Source: Antedon mediterranea (Eukaryota; Echinodermata; Crinoidea; Comatulida; Antedonidae). From it: a stretch of 64,000 nt of DNA. Of the stretch, positions 10,226 through 22,079 are shown one piece after another. The stretch is taken from positions 24,426,070 through 24,490,069 of the forward strand of contig NC_092671.1 of the NCBI RefSeq assembly GCF_964355755.1, written 5' to 3'. The notes under the pieces are model-generated. The model was not told where the DNA came from and searched no databases. It worked only from the letters and a program-made list of their open reading frames with translations. Each line of letters starts with the position of its first letter. Positions within the stretch are counted from its first letter, which is position 1. The position numbers and the translations under genes are program-made.

Positions 10226-11260
10226 TCACAGCTTAGCAACTAAACTTGCAGCCTTTCTTTTAGTAAGTATTACTTGATCCTCACTGACCTTGTCCAGTTG
10301 AATGACCATCATATCTCTTGATTTGTCCCAAAGATGTCCCAATATCCTTGTCTTTAATTCATTAGATTGATCGATGTTCTGGAAATTTGAGTGCCACTCC
10401 TTGATTGTAAATGATCCCTTTTTAAGGATACGCTCTACCTGGTTGATCGTTTTTAAGGCTATTTCTTGGTCTTCAAAAGAGTCCGTAATATCATCCATGT
10501 ACATTCGATTGGTTACACGGATATACCCTTCAGGATCAGTTTGGTTGGATTGCTCAGCTAGTAATTTAACTGCCATAATGGATATATCTGGAGCAGGCTT
10601 ATCTCCAAATGGTAATCTTAGCCATTGAAAATGACTTATGTTGCCGGAACCACCAAGTCGCCACACAAATCTATGATATGCTTGGTCACAAGTAGCGAGA
10701 GCTATCTGGTTAAAAATTTTCTTCACCTCTCCCACAATTGCTACATTTTCCTTCCTAAAATGTAGTAAACATTTAACAAGGGAGTTGAGTAGGTCTGGCC
10801 CCTTGAGGAAGCCATCATTTAAGCATAAACCATTGTACCTAGCGGCAGAGTTCCAGACAATGCGGACCTTGGTTGATTTATGCTCTTGGTAAACTGCATG
10901 ATGTGACAGGTACCACCCTTTGTCCTTATCTTCATCCAGAGTTAGCCTTCTCACAAACCCATTATCAATAAGTTTTTTAATTTCGTCATCATACTCTACC
11001 AGCTTTCCTTTTCTAATTAACATAGCTTCTTGTCGTAGCATGCAAGCTTCTGCCTGGGCACGATTGCACTTCAATATCTCAGGGAATCCTTCTTTCCATG
11101 GCATTTCAAAAGTCATTCTTCCTTCATTGTTTAGACATAATTTTTCTCGGCAATGTTTTATGAACTGAGCTTCTGCAATCTCATTATCGGTACAAGTGCA
11201 AAAAGTAGTCGGTTTAACACCAACAACATCTGAGGTGAAAAGCAGTTGCAGGTCATCCAT
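10226..11260 (-). pseudogene. BEL no. 1 reverse transcriptase
   Basis: 344-codon frame. Near the start is the CTCTDNEIAEAQF segment also seen in element no. 2. It continues through KGWYLSHHAVYQ, KVRIVWNSAARYNGLCLNDGF, the palm block around QWLRLPFGDKPAPD and the catalytic YMDDITDSF, to DKVSEDQVILTKRKAASLVAKL. These are the Pao/BEL RT blocks. The GEVKKIFNQI block has Glu-Val where active copies usually carry Asp-Ile or Asp-Val (first catalytic Asp), suggesting inactivation. It is preceded by the protease in another frame. Confidence 0.85.
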
Positions 11261-11329
11261 ATGTCAAAGGAAAGTAGCCCTTGATCTTAAATCTCCTATT
11301 GGCTTTGTGACTTGTGTACCAAAGAGTGT

Positions 11330-11821
11330 CTATCCTAAAAGGCTCTTGGCAGCCGCTGGATGTATTGTTGGGTCATCCGTGGAATACTTTACTTCCATTG
11401 GCATGGTCAGCGAGTGATAATCATATCCTATTAACAAGTCGATCGCTGCTCCCTCATAAGATGTATAATTCTGTGCAACAGCTAAATGCGAGTGTTTTTT
11501 AAAGACATCATTTTCTAGACTTGGACTGTCATGTGCTGGTTTTGTAACACTTGAAGCAATCAGCTTATAGCTTTGCGATCCTCCAAGTGCCTTAATGTCA
11601 ATGTTATATCTGGAACTCTGTTCATTGACTGTTCCTCCACCTGCAACTCCAAAGGTGAAGACAAAAGGATCCCCGTGTAGTCCAAGTTGTTCAGCAGTAG
11701 CTCTGCGTATTATAGTTGTATCTGCTCCACTGTCAAAGAAAGCAACCACACGTTGCCAGTTACCATGCTGGTCTTTAATCTCTACAAAGGTAGTGGGTGA
11801 GAATCTATGTTTGGTAGACAT
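11330..11821 (-). pseudogene. BEL no. 1 aspartic protease (DUF1758-type)
   Basis: 163-codon frame with the retropepsin-like active-site motif FFDSGADTTIIRRATAEQLGL, a flap-like FTFGVAGGGTVN and LLIGYDYHSL. It closely matches the protease of element no. 2. It lies between the Gag knuckles and the RT, as expected for BEL/Pao. Confidence 0.82.
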
Positions 11822-11976
11822 TGCATTTAGTGTGCTCTCTGAAACTCCTGCCTGTTTTTTTTCGATTTCCTTTTCACGGTTCAGAGGACAGGCTACTAGC
11901 CGATGATTGTATAGATTACACGTTGGGCAACATTTTTTGTCTGCTCTCCTACATCGGATTGCGACATGACCTGTTT

Positions 11977-12797
11977 TTAGGCAGAAAAAACATCTCTAGC
12001 TGTTTTAATCATGTTTCTCCTCTCTTCGGCGGTACTCCTAGTAAATATTGGGCATCTTATAATTAGGTGAGTATCTTTCTTCGGGCAAAATGGACAGGGG
12101 TCGAAGTTCTCAAATCTGGGTGATGGTGTGAGTGGTTGAGAAAGCGTCGTTCCAGTCTGAGAGGAGTCGTAATTTGGCTGCTCCAATATATGACATGTCT
12201 TGGTTTCTACAAGGCTGCAGGGTTGTTCACGCAGCTCTCTGGCTTCAGTCTCTCGGCGAAGGAAATTAACTAACAGTTGTACTGATTTCTCATCTTCATT
12301 CTGTCTTCTCATAAACTCAAAAAGAGGTTACTTTCAATTTTTGAGCTTATAATTTCAAACATCAGTGAGGTTCTTAGATCATCTTCTTTCCCCAATTCTT
12401 TCATTCTTCTACAAAACTCTGTTATACCATCTAACACTATTCTCATTTCACACGCCGTTGCTGATCTCATTGGTTTTATACTTTGCAAAGCTAAGATAAT
12501 ATCTCGAATAACTGCAGCGTCTGGAACCTTTTCTTTCAGGCGTTGCCATGCACCATTTTCTCCATCGCATGATAGACAGTCAGATATGTGGCTTCTTATC
12601 GTTGATGGAAGGGGGTTGCCATTCAGGAGTATCATCAACTTTTCTTTATCATTTCTGACTTGACAGGATTCAAAATATTGCTCCATTCTTATTTTCCCTG
12701 AATGGAAATTCTTTGGTGTGCCATCCCATTCGGGTGGGGGCAAGCCTGGTAACTTTATTGGGTGCCTGGTGTCACTTGTTCCTAGTTTTTCTGTCAA
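11977..12797 (-). pseudogene. BEL no. 1 Gag core and zinc knuckles (two overlapping frames)
   Basis: 12309-12797 encodes the Gag core (LPGLPPPEWDGTPKNFHSG, then EKLMILLNGNPLPSTIRSHI). 11977-12312 continues in a shifted frame with QLLVNFLRRETEARELREQP and a Cys/His knuckle (CPFCPKKDTHLIIRC). The matching protein in element no. 2 is continuous across this point, so the break is a frameshift. Further knuckles follow at 11880-11976 in a broken frame. Confidence 0.78.
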
Positions 12798-12997
12798 TGC
12801 TTTTATGAGTTGTGTTAGTTCACTTGTGTGAGTTGGGGGTTCTCTTTCTTCTTGAACAATACGTTCAAATTTGTTCTGGAATCTTGCTTCTACATCATCG
12901 ATTGTGTCCTTGAGAGTACCATGGAGACCATTTACTAGTCTCTTCTGATTCTGAATTTACAACGGTCATGTCTTGTTTGAACATCTTGATATGCAAT

Positions 12998-13129
12998 TCA
13001 GATTACATCAGAGTCGTTTCTTGTAATTACTCTGTTAAATATATCAATTGCTCTGGTCAAATGACCCTTCAACGCCTTGTACTTTTCAATTAGGTCATTT
13101 ATACTCATATCACTGAATGGTTCTGCCAT
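12998..13129 (-). pseudogene. BEL no. 1 Gag N-terminus, stopped early
   Basis: The ATG at 13127-13129 lies about 30 bp inside the 5' LTR boundary and starts MAEPFSDMSINDLIEKY, with KGHLTRAIDIFNRVI matching the Gag start of element no. 2. A TGA at 12998-13000 truncates it, and 12800-12997 carries more stops. Confidence 0.65.
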
Positions 13130-13159
13130 CGCAGCTAACTGTAGTTGGTCGTTTTTTAC

Positions 13160-13663
13160 TGATTTGGATATGACAAATAATAAAAGAATGGACTTGGTGT
13201 CTTTACTGCTGTGCTTCTTTATTTTCAGTAGTAAAACCTACAGCATAAAAGTAAACGAACAATCAAAAAACAGAACAGACCGAAAGTCATTAACTACACT
13301 TTTCACAATCGGTTGATATCATGAAACTAATGTTACAATTACATTAGAAACCTAGCTAATAGTAGGCCTAGCCTAGCAATGGCTAGCGAATACGCAATAT
13401 AACATGTCACTGCAAAGTAATATATTTATTCATATGGTTAACTTAAGGCTAGATAATTTAACTCACACAGTCATCCAACAAAAGATGAATTGTCAATTCC
13501 TAAATAAAGTAAAGTAACTTCTGTTTAAAACTATGAATCTTATGTCAACTATTTAACACTGTAAACTTTGTATTTCTCTGAATCTCTCTATTGAACTTTG
13601 ACTTCGTTTTCTAATATATGACACGCAAATCATGCATAAATCTAAACTCCTAATTCCAATTCA
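13160..13663 (-). repeat. 5' LTR of BEL element no. 1
   Basis: 504 bp partner of 959-1465. On the minus strand it precedes Gag, so it is the 5' LTR. An apparent plus-strand frame at 13077-13316 is LTR sequence and not a gene. Confidence 0.88.
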
Positions 13664-14049
13664 GCTGAGTATGAGGAAACATCTGTAAATTTTATGAATA
13701 TCTGTCTACTTTGCGATTTCAACTTCAAACTGATTCTCCCTTACCTCATTCTCTAAACTCTGTAGTTAGAATTTTTAACTTTTATCAACTTGGTAACTTT
13801 CATACTCGTAGATTTTCTGCTTATTCAAAGTCTGGAAATATCCTTGATCTTCTGTTCACTAATAACCCACTTTCTATTTCAGATATTGTATCTAGTCCTA
13901 GCCTAAACAACTGTGACCATGACTCCATTCTCTTTTCTCTCTCCTGTACTAAACCTTCCAACACTCTGAATCGTACTTTTATCAATGGTCTAAAGTTGAT
14001 GTCCTTTACTTTCACACTACGCTATCCCACATTCCTTGGAATCTTTTTT
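13664..14049 (+). pseudogene. LINE A endonuclease domain, C-terminal part
   Basis: Encodes a CLLCDFNF-like motif (usual GDFN), SGNILDLLFTNNP and CDHDSILFSLS, the end motifs of APE-type endonucleases of CR1-like LINEs (the catalytic SDH His is retained as CDHDS). It is interrupted at 14041 by the poly-T of the inserted minus-strand LINE. Confidence 0.7.
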
Positions 14050-16330
14050 TTTTTAATTTTTTTTTTTATTTCATATTTCATGGTACCAAAAACAAGACGC
14101 AGCGGTAACACACACACAAAATAAAAATAAAAATCAAATTCATTGTTCTAAGTAATTTAACAATGGAAAACAATTTATGGTAAATAAAGATAATAAAGAT
14201 ATATAAAGATATATTAAGTTGTCCCTATTGAACAGTTTGGTGATTAATCAACATTAAAAATACAAGAAGGCTATAAATTGCATAAATCTTCATTTTTCAT
14301 GTTTTTTTGGGGAGTAAAAACATCTTTAATAAGTTTGATTTCAGTTTTAAAAAAAAACCATAAATACACAACTTTCATAATTCAATACACTACATACACA
14401 ATACCCAAATGTGAATATGTATAAACAAATAAAGCGATCAGATTTCGATCAGAATTGCCTAACATTTGTTTTCTAACTACCTATTTTGTCCGATATGTAA
14501 CCACTTTTTCAAGTGCATATCTATTTTATCATTTTTTTATGCAATATGCCATTCCATGTTTTGGAGATATTTTAGTTCGACTAGGAAGTATTTTAGTGTG
14601 ACTGCTATATTTCTCCATTTACATCTATAAATATAGTATTTTCCAATAAAAATAATGAAATTTATTACAGAATCTTTTGGAAAACCCAATAATATATGTT
14701 TTGCATTAAATACTATTTTCATATTTCTATTGTTCAACCAGAATTGGACGTCTTTCCAAAATGATATTACTTTTTTGCATTTCCAAAAAAGATGTTGCAA
14801 ACACTCCGGCTCTTCCTTACGTATCGCATAATTCAGAATCTTTAATTAATTAATATTTTGTACTGAAAATATCTCAGTCTTGTGTCTATTGTACTTTTGT
14901 ATGTTAAGTTATATAACACCTCCCAGTCGGCTATATGTCCAAAATCGTTTTCCCATTTGATACAGGTATGCGGAAGAACACTAATGCGATTAAGTATTAA
15001 GCTATATGCAAGTTTTGTTCCTAATTTTAAATTCGATGCTATAATTACTTCACTTTTTTGTTTTAACATTATATCATAGTTCTTAGATTGCATGGTACCT
15101 CTCCATATTTTAGGAATAGCTACTATTAAACTATGGAATGTCAAAAAAATCCACACCTGTATCATATTTAATAGGAAACTGTTCATAAGACAGCATACTT
15201 CCGTTATCATTAAGCAAATCTTTAACTACTGTTATACCACTATCATATAGCATTTTATAAAAAAAACGGTTCACCTTGTATTGTAATATGACTGTTATAC
15301 CATAATATTATTTCATTGTGGAACGTTACAACCTCATTTATTTGCTTAAAATTAACAGAGTGCCAACATTTAATTACTTGAGATAAAAACAAATTGTCAG
15401 TTATTCTATTGAGAATTGAGTCATTATGTGCTATATTACAATACCAAATCAAATTACCCCAGCCGGGTGTAAAAACTCCCGCCATATGCCTTTCCAGCGA
15501 CCCCGGTTGTCTTCATCTAGAAATCGTTTTACCCATGATACTTTCTGTGCGTAGCAAAACGACTCTACATGGACCATTTTAAGTCCCCCCTTTTCTATTG
15601 TGTTTATAATTAGTTTTCTCTTTATTTTATCCGGTTTGCGATTCCCAATGAAAGAGTACAGAATTTTATCTAATGTTTTAAAAAATGATAGAGGTGGATT
15701 GGTTATCACAGTAAACAAGAAAGTAAGCATGGGCACTATTAGAGTCTTGATTATCGTTATCTTGCCAATTGGGGTGAGGTTTCTTGCTGACCAAATGTTA
15801 GTAAGCGTTTTAATTTTGTCAAGTTGAGGTAATAGGTTCAGAGTAAACAGATCCGAAGGATCGAGTGTAAATTTTACTCCGAGTAACCGTATCGGACCTT
15901 TTATCCAAGTAAGTTTTTTTAATTTGTTATCCTCTTCAAATTTATTTAGTATATGTTTTCCGATCCTATACACATCACTTGTGTTTTATCTTGATTTATT
16001 TTTAATCCAGAGATATTGGCAAAATTTTCAAGAACTTTCATAGTACGCAAAATAGACTCTTTAAAACCATCGATAATGACAACTGTATCGTCGGCATAAT
16101 GCGTTAGTTTAATTTCTTGATTATTAATTGTAACACCTTTAATTGTTGGATTGTGGCGAATATGAGACAATATTTCGGCACACAATATAAATAAGTGTGG
16201 AGAGAGAGGGCATCCTTGTCGTAACCAAGACTTGGAATCTTGGTTACGATCCCAAAGATATAAATAGTACATGGGAACTTTCTTTTTGCTGCAGTAAAGG
16301 ATATTTTTCCTGTCAAAAAATCTAGATCTC
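14041..16330 (-). mobile_element. L1/Tx1-like LINE B, 5'-truncated fragment
   Basis: The poly-T at 14047-14070 is the minus-strand poly-A tail. The reverse transcriptase occupies 15449-16330 (RQGCPLSPHLFILCAEIL, HYADDTVVI, LKINQDKTQVM, then RLLGVKF and ARNLTPIGKITIIK). Several broken frames follow, down to a C-terminal HLFWKCKKVISFW (14537-14800), which resembles the zinc-binding tail of these ORF2 proteins. It is 5'-truncated in the RT, as usual after incomplete target-primed reverse transcription. Clean target duplications were not identified. Confidence 0.7.
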
Positions 16331-16371
16331 GTAGAAAAAATTCTCCTTAGATAACTCCTGATACTATTCAA
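15449..16371 (-). pseudogene. LINE B reverse transcriptase (frameshifted)
   Basis: 15946-16371 carries RQGCPLSPHLF and the catalytic YADD. 15449-15973 overlaps it in another frame with the thumb region (WIKGPIRLLGVKF, IWSARNLTPIGKITIIKTLIVPMLTFL). The first ~40 bp of the upstream frame belong to LINE A rather than to this element. Conserved L1/Tx1-type blocks make the family call fairly secure, but the copy is dead. Confidence 0.7.
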
Positions 16372-16379
16372 CTCATTAA

Positions 16380-17640
16380 GAAAAAGAACAGGTTATATCA
16401 AAAAGCTAAAAGATCTAATGGTCCTCTTGTCTGGGAGAAATATCAACGGATTCGTAACAATGTAAAGTATTAATGCAATACTGATTTCTACTTATACATC
16501 CAGAACTTGGGCAAAGACTCATCTTCTAACCCAAAACGCTTTTGGTCCTTTGTTAGGAGTAAACGTAAATCTTTAAACTCCTCTAATTTTCTAATCAATG
16601 GCAACCTTTCATCTGATCCTACCTTAGTTTCTAAAAACTTTTCTCCTGTCAGCTTCTCACCTATTACTGATTTTTCTGTCTCTGCTCTTAATGTCTCCGA
16701 AGCCATTTCTAATTTAAACGTACATAAATTTCCTGGACCAGACAATATTTCTCCTTCACTTCTTAAATTAGCTGGTCCTGTTATCTCTTCATATCTCTCT
16801 AACATCTATAATCTGTCACTTTCTCTTGGCCAAGTTCCACTTGATTGGAAAAGGGTTAATGTAGTACCAGTTTTCAAATCAGGTAATCGTGCAACACTTA
16901 AAAACTATCGACCTATTTTTCTTTGCTCTATTCCTTGTAAACTCTTAGAAAGACTTCTTTTTACCCATATTAACACTCACTTAATTAATCTATGTCTTAT
17001 TCCTAAAGCCCAACATGGTTTCGTGCCAACTAATACTCAAGTCTCCTAACTTTACCATAATCTAGCTTCTAATCTTGATAAACGTAATTCTCCTAAAACC
17101 AATGTTATATTTCTTGATTGGTTCAAGGCCTTTGATAAGATTTCTCATACTCTTTTTCTTCAAAAACTACACAACTATGGTTTCTGTGGCACTACACTTA
17201 ATTGGATTTCCTCTTACTTAATTGGTCGGTCATAGAGAGTGCTTTTTAATTGTTCTTCCTCCAATTGGGCCCAAGTTACATCTAGGGTTCCACAGGGATC
17301 TCTACTAGGCCCTCTGTTATTTAATATTTTTGTTTCGGATCTTCCCTCTACTCTTCAATCTAATAATCTCCAATATGCTGATGACACTGTAGTCTTCAGG
17401 AATATTCAATCTAACTCTGATTCCCTTATCCTACAATCTGATCTTGACAATATTCTTTCTTGGTCCAACGTAAATAAAATGTCCCTTAACATCAATAAAT
17501 GTAAAGTTATGCACGTTTCTCGCTCTTGAAATCCTACTCTCTACCATTATACTCTTAATGATATCTCTAATAACAACCATAAATACCTTGGCATTACCCT
17601 TAATAGTACCCTTTCTTGGCACGACCACATTTTAACTGTT
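16380..17640 (+). pseudogene. LINE A reverse transcriptase (frameshifted)
   Basis: 16507-17049 carries KRFWSFVRSKRK, PGPDNISPSLLK, LDWKRVNVVPVFKSGN and NYRPIFLCSI. 17050-17238 contains the LDWFKAFDKI block (usual DFxKAFD) with stops. 17239-17529 has RVPQGSLLGPLLFNIF and the catalytic YADDTVVF. 17530-17640 has HKYLGITLNSTLSW. This is the CR1/Jockey-type order. TAA at 17047 and TGA at 17527 break the frame. Confidence 0.78.
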
Positions 17641-18357
17641 TACTCTTCTGCCTCTAGGATTTATCCGTCGTATTGTTGGTACCAATGACTCCCATTCTCT
17701 TCTTCTACTTTACAAATCCTTGTGTCGTCTGATTCTGTAATATGGTGCTCCTGTGTGGTTTCCACATTTGGCTTCCCATCTTACTCTTCTTGAAAAACCC
17801 CAACGCATTCTTACAAGATACTCTTTTCCGGGTAAACACTTTGAACATCCTACTTACACCGAAAGATTAGCTTTCATTCATCTTCCTTCTTTGACTTCTC
17901 GGATTGATTTCTAAACTATTATATTTGTTGTCAACTGTTTATATACTATTATTGATCTCGATGTTTTGTCCTTTTTTCTATTTCTCGTCACAAATTTGAT
18001 CTTCTTCAAGCCACCCTTTGCTCGAACTGTCTGTTTTCAATCTTCGACTCTATAGTTCACTATGTCGGTCTGTCGGTCTGTTTGTCGGTTCGGTATCACT
18101 ATGCGTTTTAACACGCGACTTATGGCTGTTGGCCTTGTTTTTCTTTATTTTGCTATTTAAATTTAAATTCATTTTTTAACCGTCATTTAGCTTATTTATT
18201 TTTATATTTTATTTTATTTCTTTTATTTTGTATTTCTATGTATTCTTTTGTATAGATGACAAATTTCGTTTTTGTAAAAGCACAAGTTAACGGAGTACTT
18301 ACTCGAACGTTTGTAATTGTAATGAGCCGATATTGAATAAATCAAATCAAATCAAAT
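17641..18357 (+). other. LINE A C-terminal remnant and 3' region
   Basis: Decayed RT C-terminus up to about 17930, then AT-rich 3' region. At 18043-18150 sits a short unit, CTATAGTTCACTATGTCGG...ACACGCGACTTATGG...GGCCTTGTT, also found at 32.7-33.5 kb and on the minus strand at 39.7 kb. The LINE's tandem tail ends at 18357. Confidence 0.6.
18043..18150 (+). repeat. Short dispersed repeat (GTCGGTCTGTC)n module
   Basis: Begins CGACTCTATAGTTCACTATG, runs through a (GTCGGTCT)-type short tandem, then GGTATCACTATGCG, ACACGCGACTTATGG and GGCCTTGTT. The same order occurs at 32705-33475 (with about 600 bp more inside) and on the minus strand at 39712-39830. It is probably an end module of a Helitron-like family. 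Confidence 0.6.
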
Positions 18358-18685
18358 TGAAGGATTTCAACTAGCACAGAAGATTGGTGAAGCCCTATTT
18401 GATCAACAGCTGTGGACCATGTGGTCTGACAGTATGGAAATATTGAATTGGATTAGGGGTATGAGCAGGAGGTTTAAGCACTTTGATGCCAATCGAGTAG
18501 GGTTAATCCAAGAAAGAACTGATCCGGCACAGTTGAAATATGTACCGACAAAAGAAAATCCAGCAGACTTGCTCACAAGGGTTATACATGTATCAGATTT
18601 AGCCAAAGAACCTAAGTTGTGGAATGGACCAAACTTTCTGTTACAAAAAAATTCAGAGTGGCCAAAATGCAAACGTAGAGAATAA
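18358..18685 (+). pseudogene. BEL no. 3 RNase H / connection region
   Basis: Encodes MWSDSMEILNWIRGMSRRF, FDANRVGLIQERTDPAQLKYVPT and NPADLLTRV, the conserved BEL block just before the integrase. Ends at a TAA at 18683. Confidence 0.78.
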
Positions 18686-18999
18686 CTGCGAAATGAGAAC
18701 TTAGTTTAATGAGAAAAATCAACAGACATGTTTTGTTGTTGATAATCAATCTGCAAATAGTCGACTGGAACCTACGCGATATTCGTGTTGGACTAGATTG
18801 AGTCTATACGCAACCGTTATTCGCTTTCTACAAAACTGTAAATTAACTGTTACACATCACCAGACTGGACCTCTAACTTAGGATGAAATTGTAGAAGCCA
18901 AATGCAAACTAGCCAGGGAAGCTGAAAATGAAACTTTTGGCGATGAAATAAAAGCTCTAAAATACAAAAACAAATTCTCCATTGATCCAAGTTACTACC

Positions 19000-19735
19000 A
19001 TTAAACCCAATGATTGATTCAAATAGCGTATTAAGGTGTAATGGTCGTCTCCGATACAGTGAATGTATTGCCTGGGAATTATCTTACCAAAAGATCATCA
19101 TATCGGTCAACTTATAATAAAAGATGCACATGAACAAGCATTACAGTCTGGGACAAATTATGTGAAAAATATATGGGAAAAAGAATGCTATGAATGCAAA
19201 AAGAGAAACGCAATTCAGCCAAAGATGGCACCACATCCGAAGTATCGATTAGGTACATCTCTTCGTGCTTTTATCAACATTTCAGTTGATTTTGCTGGAC
19301 CACTCATCAAAATACATGGACGAGGAAGGGCAAGAGTGAAAAGATATTTTTGCTTGTTTACATGCCTAGAGGTACGCGCAGTGCATTTAAAAGTAGCTTG
19401 GAGCCTGGACACCGATTCATTTCTAAATGCGTCAAGAAGAGGTATGTCCGAGAACGTTCTATCAGATAACGGAACCAACTTCGTGGAAGGAAATAATGAA
19501 ACTGAAAGAGCTGAGAACTTGGATAACCATATAATCACTGAAAAAACAGCAGCCCATTGAGTAAAATGGACGTTCAATCCACCGGGAGCAACACATTTTA
19601 TTGGAGTGCATGAAGTCATGATAAAAGCAGTAAATCGGGCGATAAAAGCAATATTAGGGAACGCTGACATCCCTGTGATGAAGAGTTAATCAGCGCAGTA
19701 ATTGGAGCGTAAGTACTGACAAACTCAAGACCTCT
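19000..19735 (+). pseudogene. BEL no. 3 integrase, split
   Basis: 19063-19560 carries the zinc-binding HIGQLIIKDAHEQAL...CYECKKRN, the core start ISVDFAGPL (first catalytic Asp) and VLSDNGTNF (second). After a TGA at 19558 the frame continues with VKWTFNPPGATHFIGVHE (third catalytic residue region), up to the transposon insertion at 19735. A small internal deletion lies between NYV and KNIW in the zinc-binding domain. Confidence 0.8.
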
Positions 19736-19907
19736 GTTGTGACGTCTTTAGTGTTTTGTGGTACGCAATGACTTATTTTCATATTTTCCACCTGTGGGTT
19801 TGTTTAAATAGACGAGGTATTTGTAAAGTGAGGGAGTTCCGGGCAGGAGGTTGTGCACAATGAATGAATAAAGTGAACGGTACCGAGTAAATGTGTTGCG
19901 TATTTAT
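19736..19907 (+). repeat. T2 left terminal inverted repeat
   Basis: GTTGTGACGTCTTTAG through GTTGCGTATTTAT. It matches, inverted, 30616-30691 plus 21391-21470; the right copy is split by the foldback element. The left copy has about 20 extra bases near 19780. Confidence 0.78.
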
Positions 19908-21390
19908 TGTCTAAGCATAACAAGCCACTCGCATATGACCCCGAAAACCACAACGCCAACAAATAATTCGAGAGTTAAATGTCCGAATAGATCTATCGGC
20001 ATTTTTCCTATCACCAAAATTACTATTAAAAGGAGGAATCACCCCCTGAACCCGGAACCGTGCCGGAACAGGTGTGAAATACCCTTAACATGGGACTTGG
20101 GATAGTTATTTATAAAAGTACTAGAGGAAGGTTCATCCACAGTACGCTGGACAGATATGTCTAGCCGAGTTGCATCTAAAGCATCTCGAAAAGACTGAGG
20201 TTCTTTAGAAAAAACAAATACCCTCTCATAAAAATAGACGCATATTTTACCTCCGCCAAGAAGGTAAAAAAATATTTACAAAATCTTTACCAAAATGATT
20301 ATACAGATAGATATGTGGCAAGGACCATTCCATTATATGTTGGGACCATTTGGGACCATGGTCCCAATTCTGGACCACTTTTTAGTATATTTTTCAGACC
20401 TGCTAGTGTTAAAAGATAGGACAGAATTTTTTCAAAAGCCGGCGAGCAGTCTTAAAGTAACAATTAAGTAAACTGAAATTGCATTTTCTCGAAAACTTTT
20501 TGTGCAAGAGGGAAGAGTTATAATTTGTGATTTGTAATTTTAAAACATAATAGGATTTAATGTGCACCTTTGTTGATGCGAGTAGTTTAAAAACCCTATT
20601 TCTTTTCAAATTCACTCGTTTGATTTTCGCGTTGCTGTTCTATTGTTTGTTAACTGAAGTAATTGTTAATTTAATTGAAAGGCTAGTTACATAACCATTA
20701 CACCAAACTCGCATACACATGCTTGTAGTGAAATTAGTCTAAATCACAAACAGCATTAAGACACACACATTTTTCCCGGAGAAATCTTATGTAGGAGAAT
20801 TTTACAGTAGGCGGAGGTATGCACTGTCGGAGTGGCTTTCTAGTTATCAATGGTTTCAGAATGAATATTTTAGTTATTTATAGAATTCTTATGTTCCTCC
20901 TCTAATGTATCTAGAAACACTTTCGCATGACCAACTATAACGGTTTACAACGCTAAAAGGGCTTTGGGTTCTGTATAACCCCTCAATGAAGCATGGTCTG
21001 AAAATCTCTAAATAAATGAATCAATCAATTATTACATTTAGAACATATCCAATTATAAAAATAAGGTAAATAAATAGAAATATTATTTACATAAGATGTA
21101 CAACCACACAACTACTGCCGTTTCCAATCCAACACTCACAGCCGTTGGTTAATTTCTTCAATGTCAAAACCAGCACACGAAAATATCCGCCTCAAACACC
21201 ATCCAGTTCAGAATTCAACACCCCATAGTTCTAAATCCCAGCACCAACAGTTCTGAATCCCAGCACTGCCAGTTCTGAATCCCATCAATACCAGTTCTGA
21301 ATCCACCGGAAGAATATATTTCAAAACTTAACATAGGCTAAATCAGATTCTTAAAATCAATATAAAATATTGATTGTGGGTCTTCCACAC
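19908..21390. other. T2 interior, no recognised gene
   Basis: No transposase or other protein recognised. A minisatellite lies at 21203-21306. The reading frame at 19893-20105 has no family features. Confidence 0.5.
21203..21306 (+). repeat. Minisatellite, unit CAGTTCTGAATCCCAGCAC-like
   Basis: Four to five imperfect copies of an AGTTCTGAATCCCA core every ~22-28 bp, inside transposon T2. Confidence 0.6.
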
Positions 21391-21479
21391 ATAAATACGC
21401 AACACATTTTACTCGGTACCGTTATTAACTTTATTCATTCATTGTGCACAACCTTCTGCCCGGAACTCCCGCGAGAGTT

Positions 21480-22070
21480 TGGTGAATTTTGTCCAAAATG
21501 GGGATATTTCTGTCCAGAATGAGGAAATATTTTGTCCAGAATAAGGAAAAAAGCGATAGGTGGTGCTATAATCATGTCCAAAATGGAGAAGCTGTCAAGG
21601 ATGGGGAAGTGGCGGCGCTATATCGTCTCCAAAATTGGGAAATTTCTGTCCAGGATAGGGAAGTGCTGTCCAAAAAAGGAAAGCTGTCCAAAATAGAGAA
21701 ATCCTATTTGTCCAAAATGGGGAAATTCTGTCCAGGACGGGGAGGCTGTGTCCAAAATAGGGAAGCTGTCCAATATAGAGAAATCCAATGTGTCCAAAAT
21801 GGAGAAATTTACGGTCCCGAATAGAGAAGTTCTGTGTCCAAAATAGAGAAACTGTCCAATAATATAAAGGAATCCGATTTGTCCAAAGTGAGAAAATTGT
21901 GTCCCAAACAGAGAAACTTTCAACAGAGAAATCTTATTTTGACAAATTTCTCCAGAATAGACTGTGCTGTGTCAAAAATATAGAAACTACAGTATCCAAT
22001 ATATCCGATTTTCCAAATTGTATAAAAGAGAAACTGTCAAATATGTAGTGAAATTTGAAATTTTTTTGTG
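21480..22070 (+). repeat. Left outer arm of foldback element (tandem TGTCCAAAATGGGG units)
   Basis: Many imperfect ~15-20 bp units alternating TGTCCAAAATGGGGA, TGTCCAGGATGGGGA and AGAGAAATCCnATT. Long reading frames across it are repeat translations, not genes. Inverted counterpart at ~29930-30600. Confidence 0.8.
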
Positions 22071-22079
22071 TCAATATAG

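Larger units (their letters stand above)
959..13663 (-). mobile_element. BEL/Pao LTR retrotransposon no. 1, complete in outline, split by nested insertions
   Basis: Two direct repeats of about 505 bp (959-1465 and 13160-13663) bracket, on the minus strand and in order, Gag, zinc knuckles, DSGAD protease, YMDD reverse transcriptase, RNase H, integrase and a DUF5641-type C-terminal domain. This is the BEL/Pao order. Removing the insertion at 2262-8779 leaves about 6.2 kb, normal for the family. On the minus strand the LTRs start TGAATTGG and end CCAAATCA. They differ by roughly a dozen substitutions and several small indels, so the copy is not recent. The coding region carries frameshifts and stops. 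No clean 5-bp target duplication is left (TATGA at the left, GCTGA at the right). The right end abuts a CR1-like LINE. Confidence 0.88.
13664..18357 (+). mobile_element. CR1-like non-LTR retrotransposon (LINE A), 5'-truncated and split
   Basis: The endonuclease C-terminal part lies at 13670-14049 and the reverse transcriptase at 16380-17930. The two are separated by a minus-strand LINE fragment (14041-~16330). The element ends at 18336-18357 in a short tandem tail (AATCAAATCAAATCAAAT), the kind of 3' repeat seen in CR1/Jockey-type LINEs. It begins abruptly at the BEL no. 1 LTR. Several stops and frameshifts make it inactive. Its 3' side abuts the RNase H of BEL no. 3, so it may have inserted into that element. 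Confidence 0.75.

Noticed and set aside
19736-19907. Read first as an LTR of BEL no. 3 (it follows integrase and has promoter-like words).
   Set aside because: Its second copy is inverted, and the integrase frame resumes on the far side of that copy, so the pair are terminal inverted repeats of an inserted transposon.
21203-21306. Short regularly spaced repeats, considered as a CRISPR-like array.
   Set aside because: Units are imperfect, spacers are short and unequal, and the context is a eukaryotic transposon.
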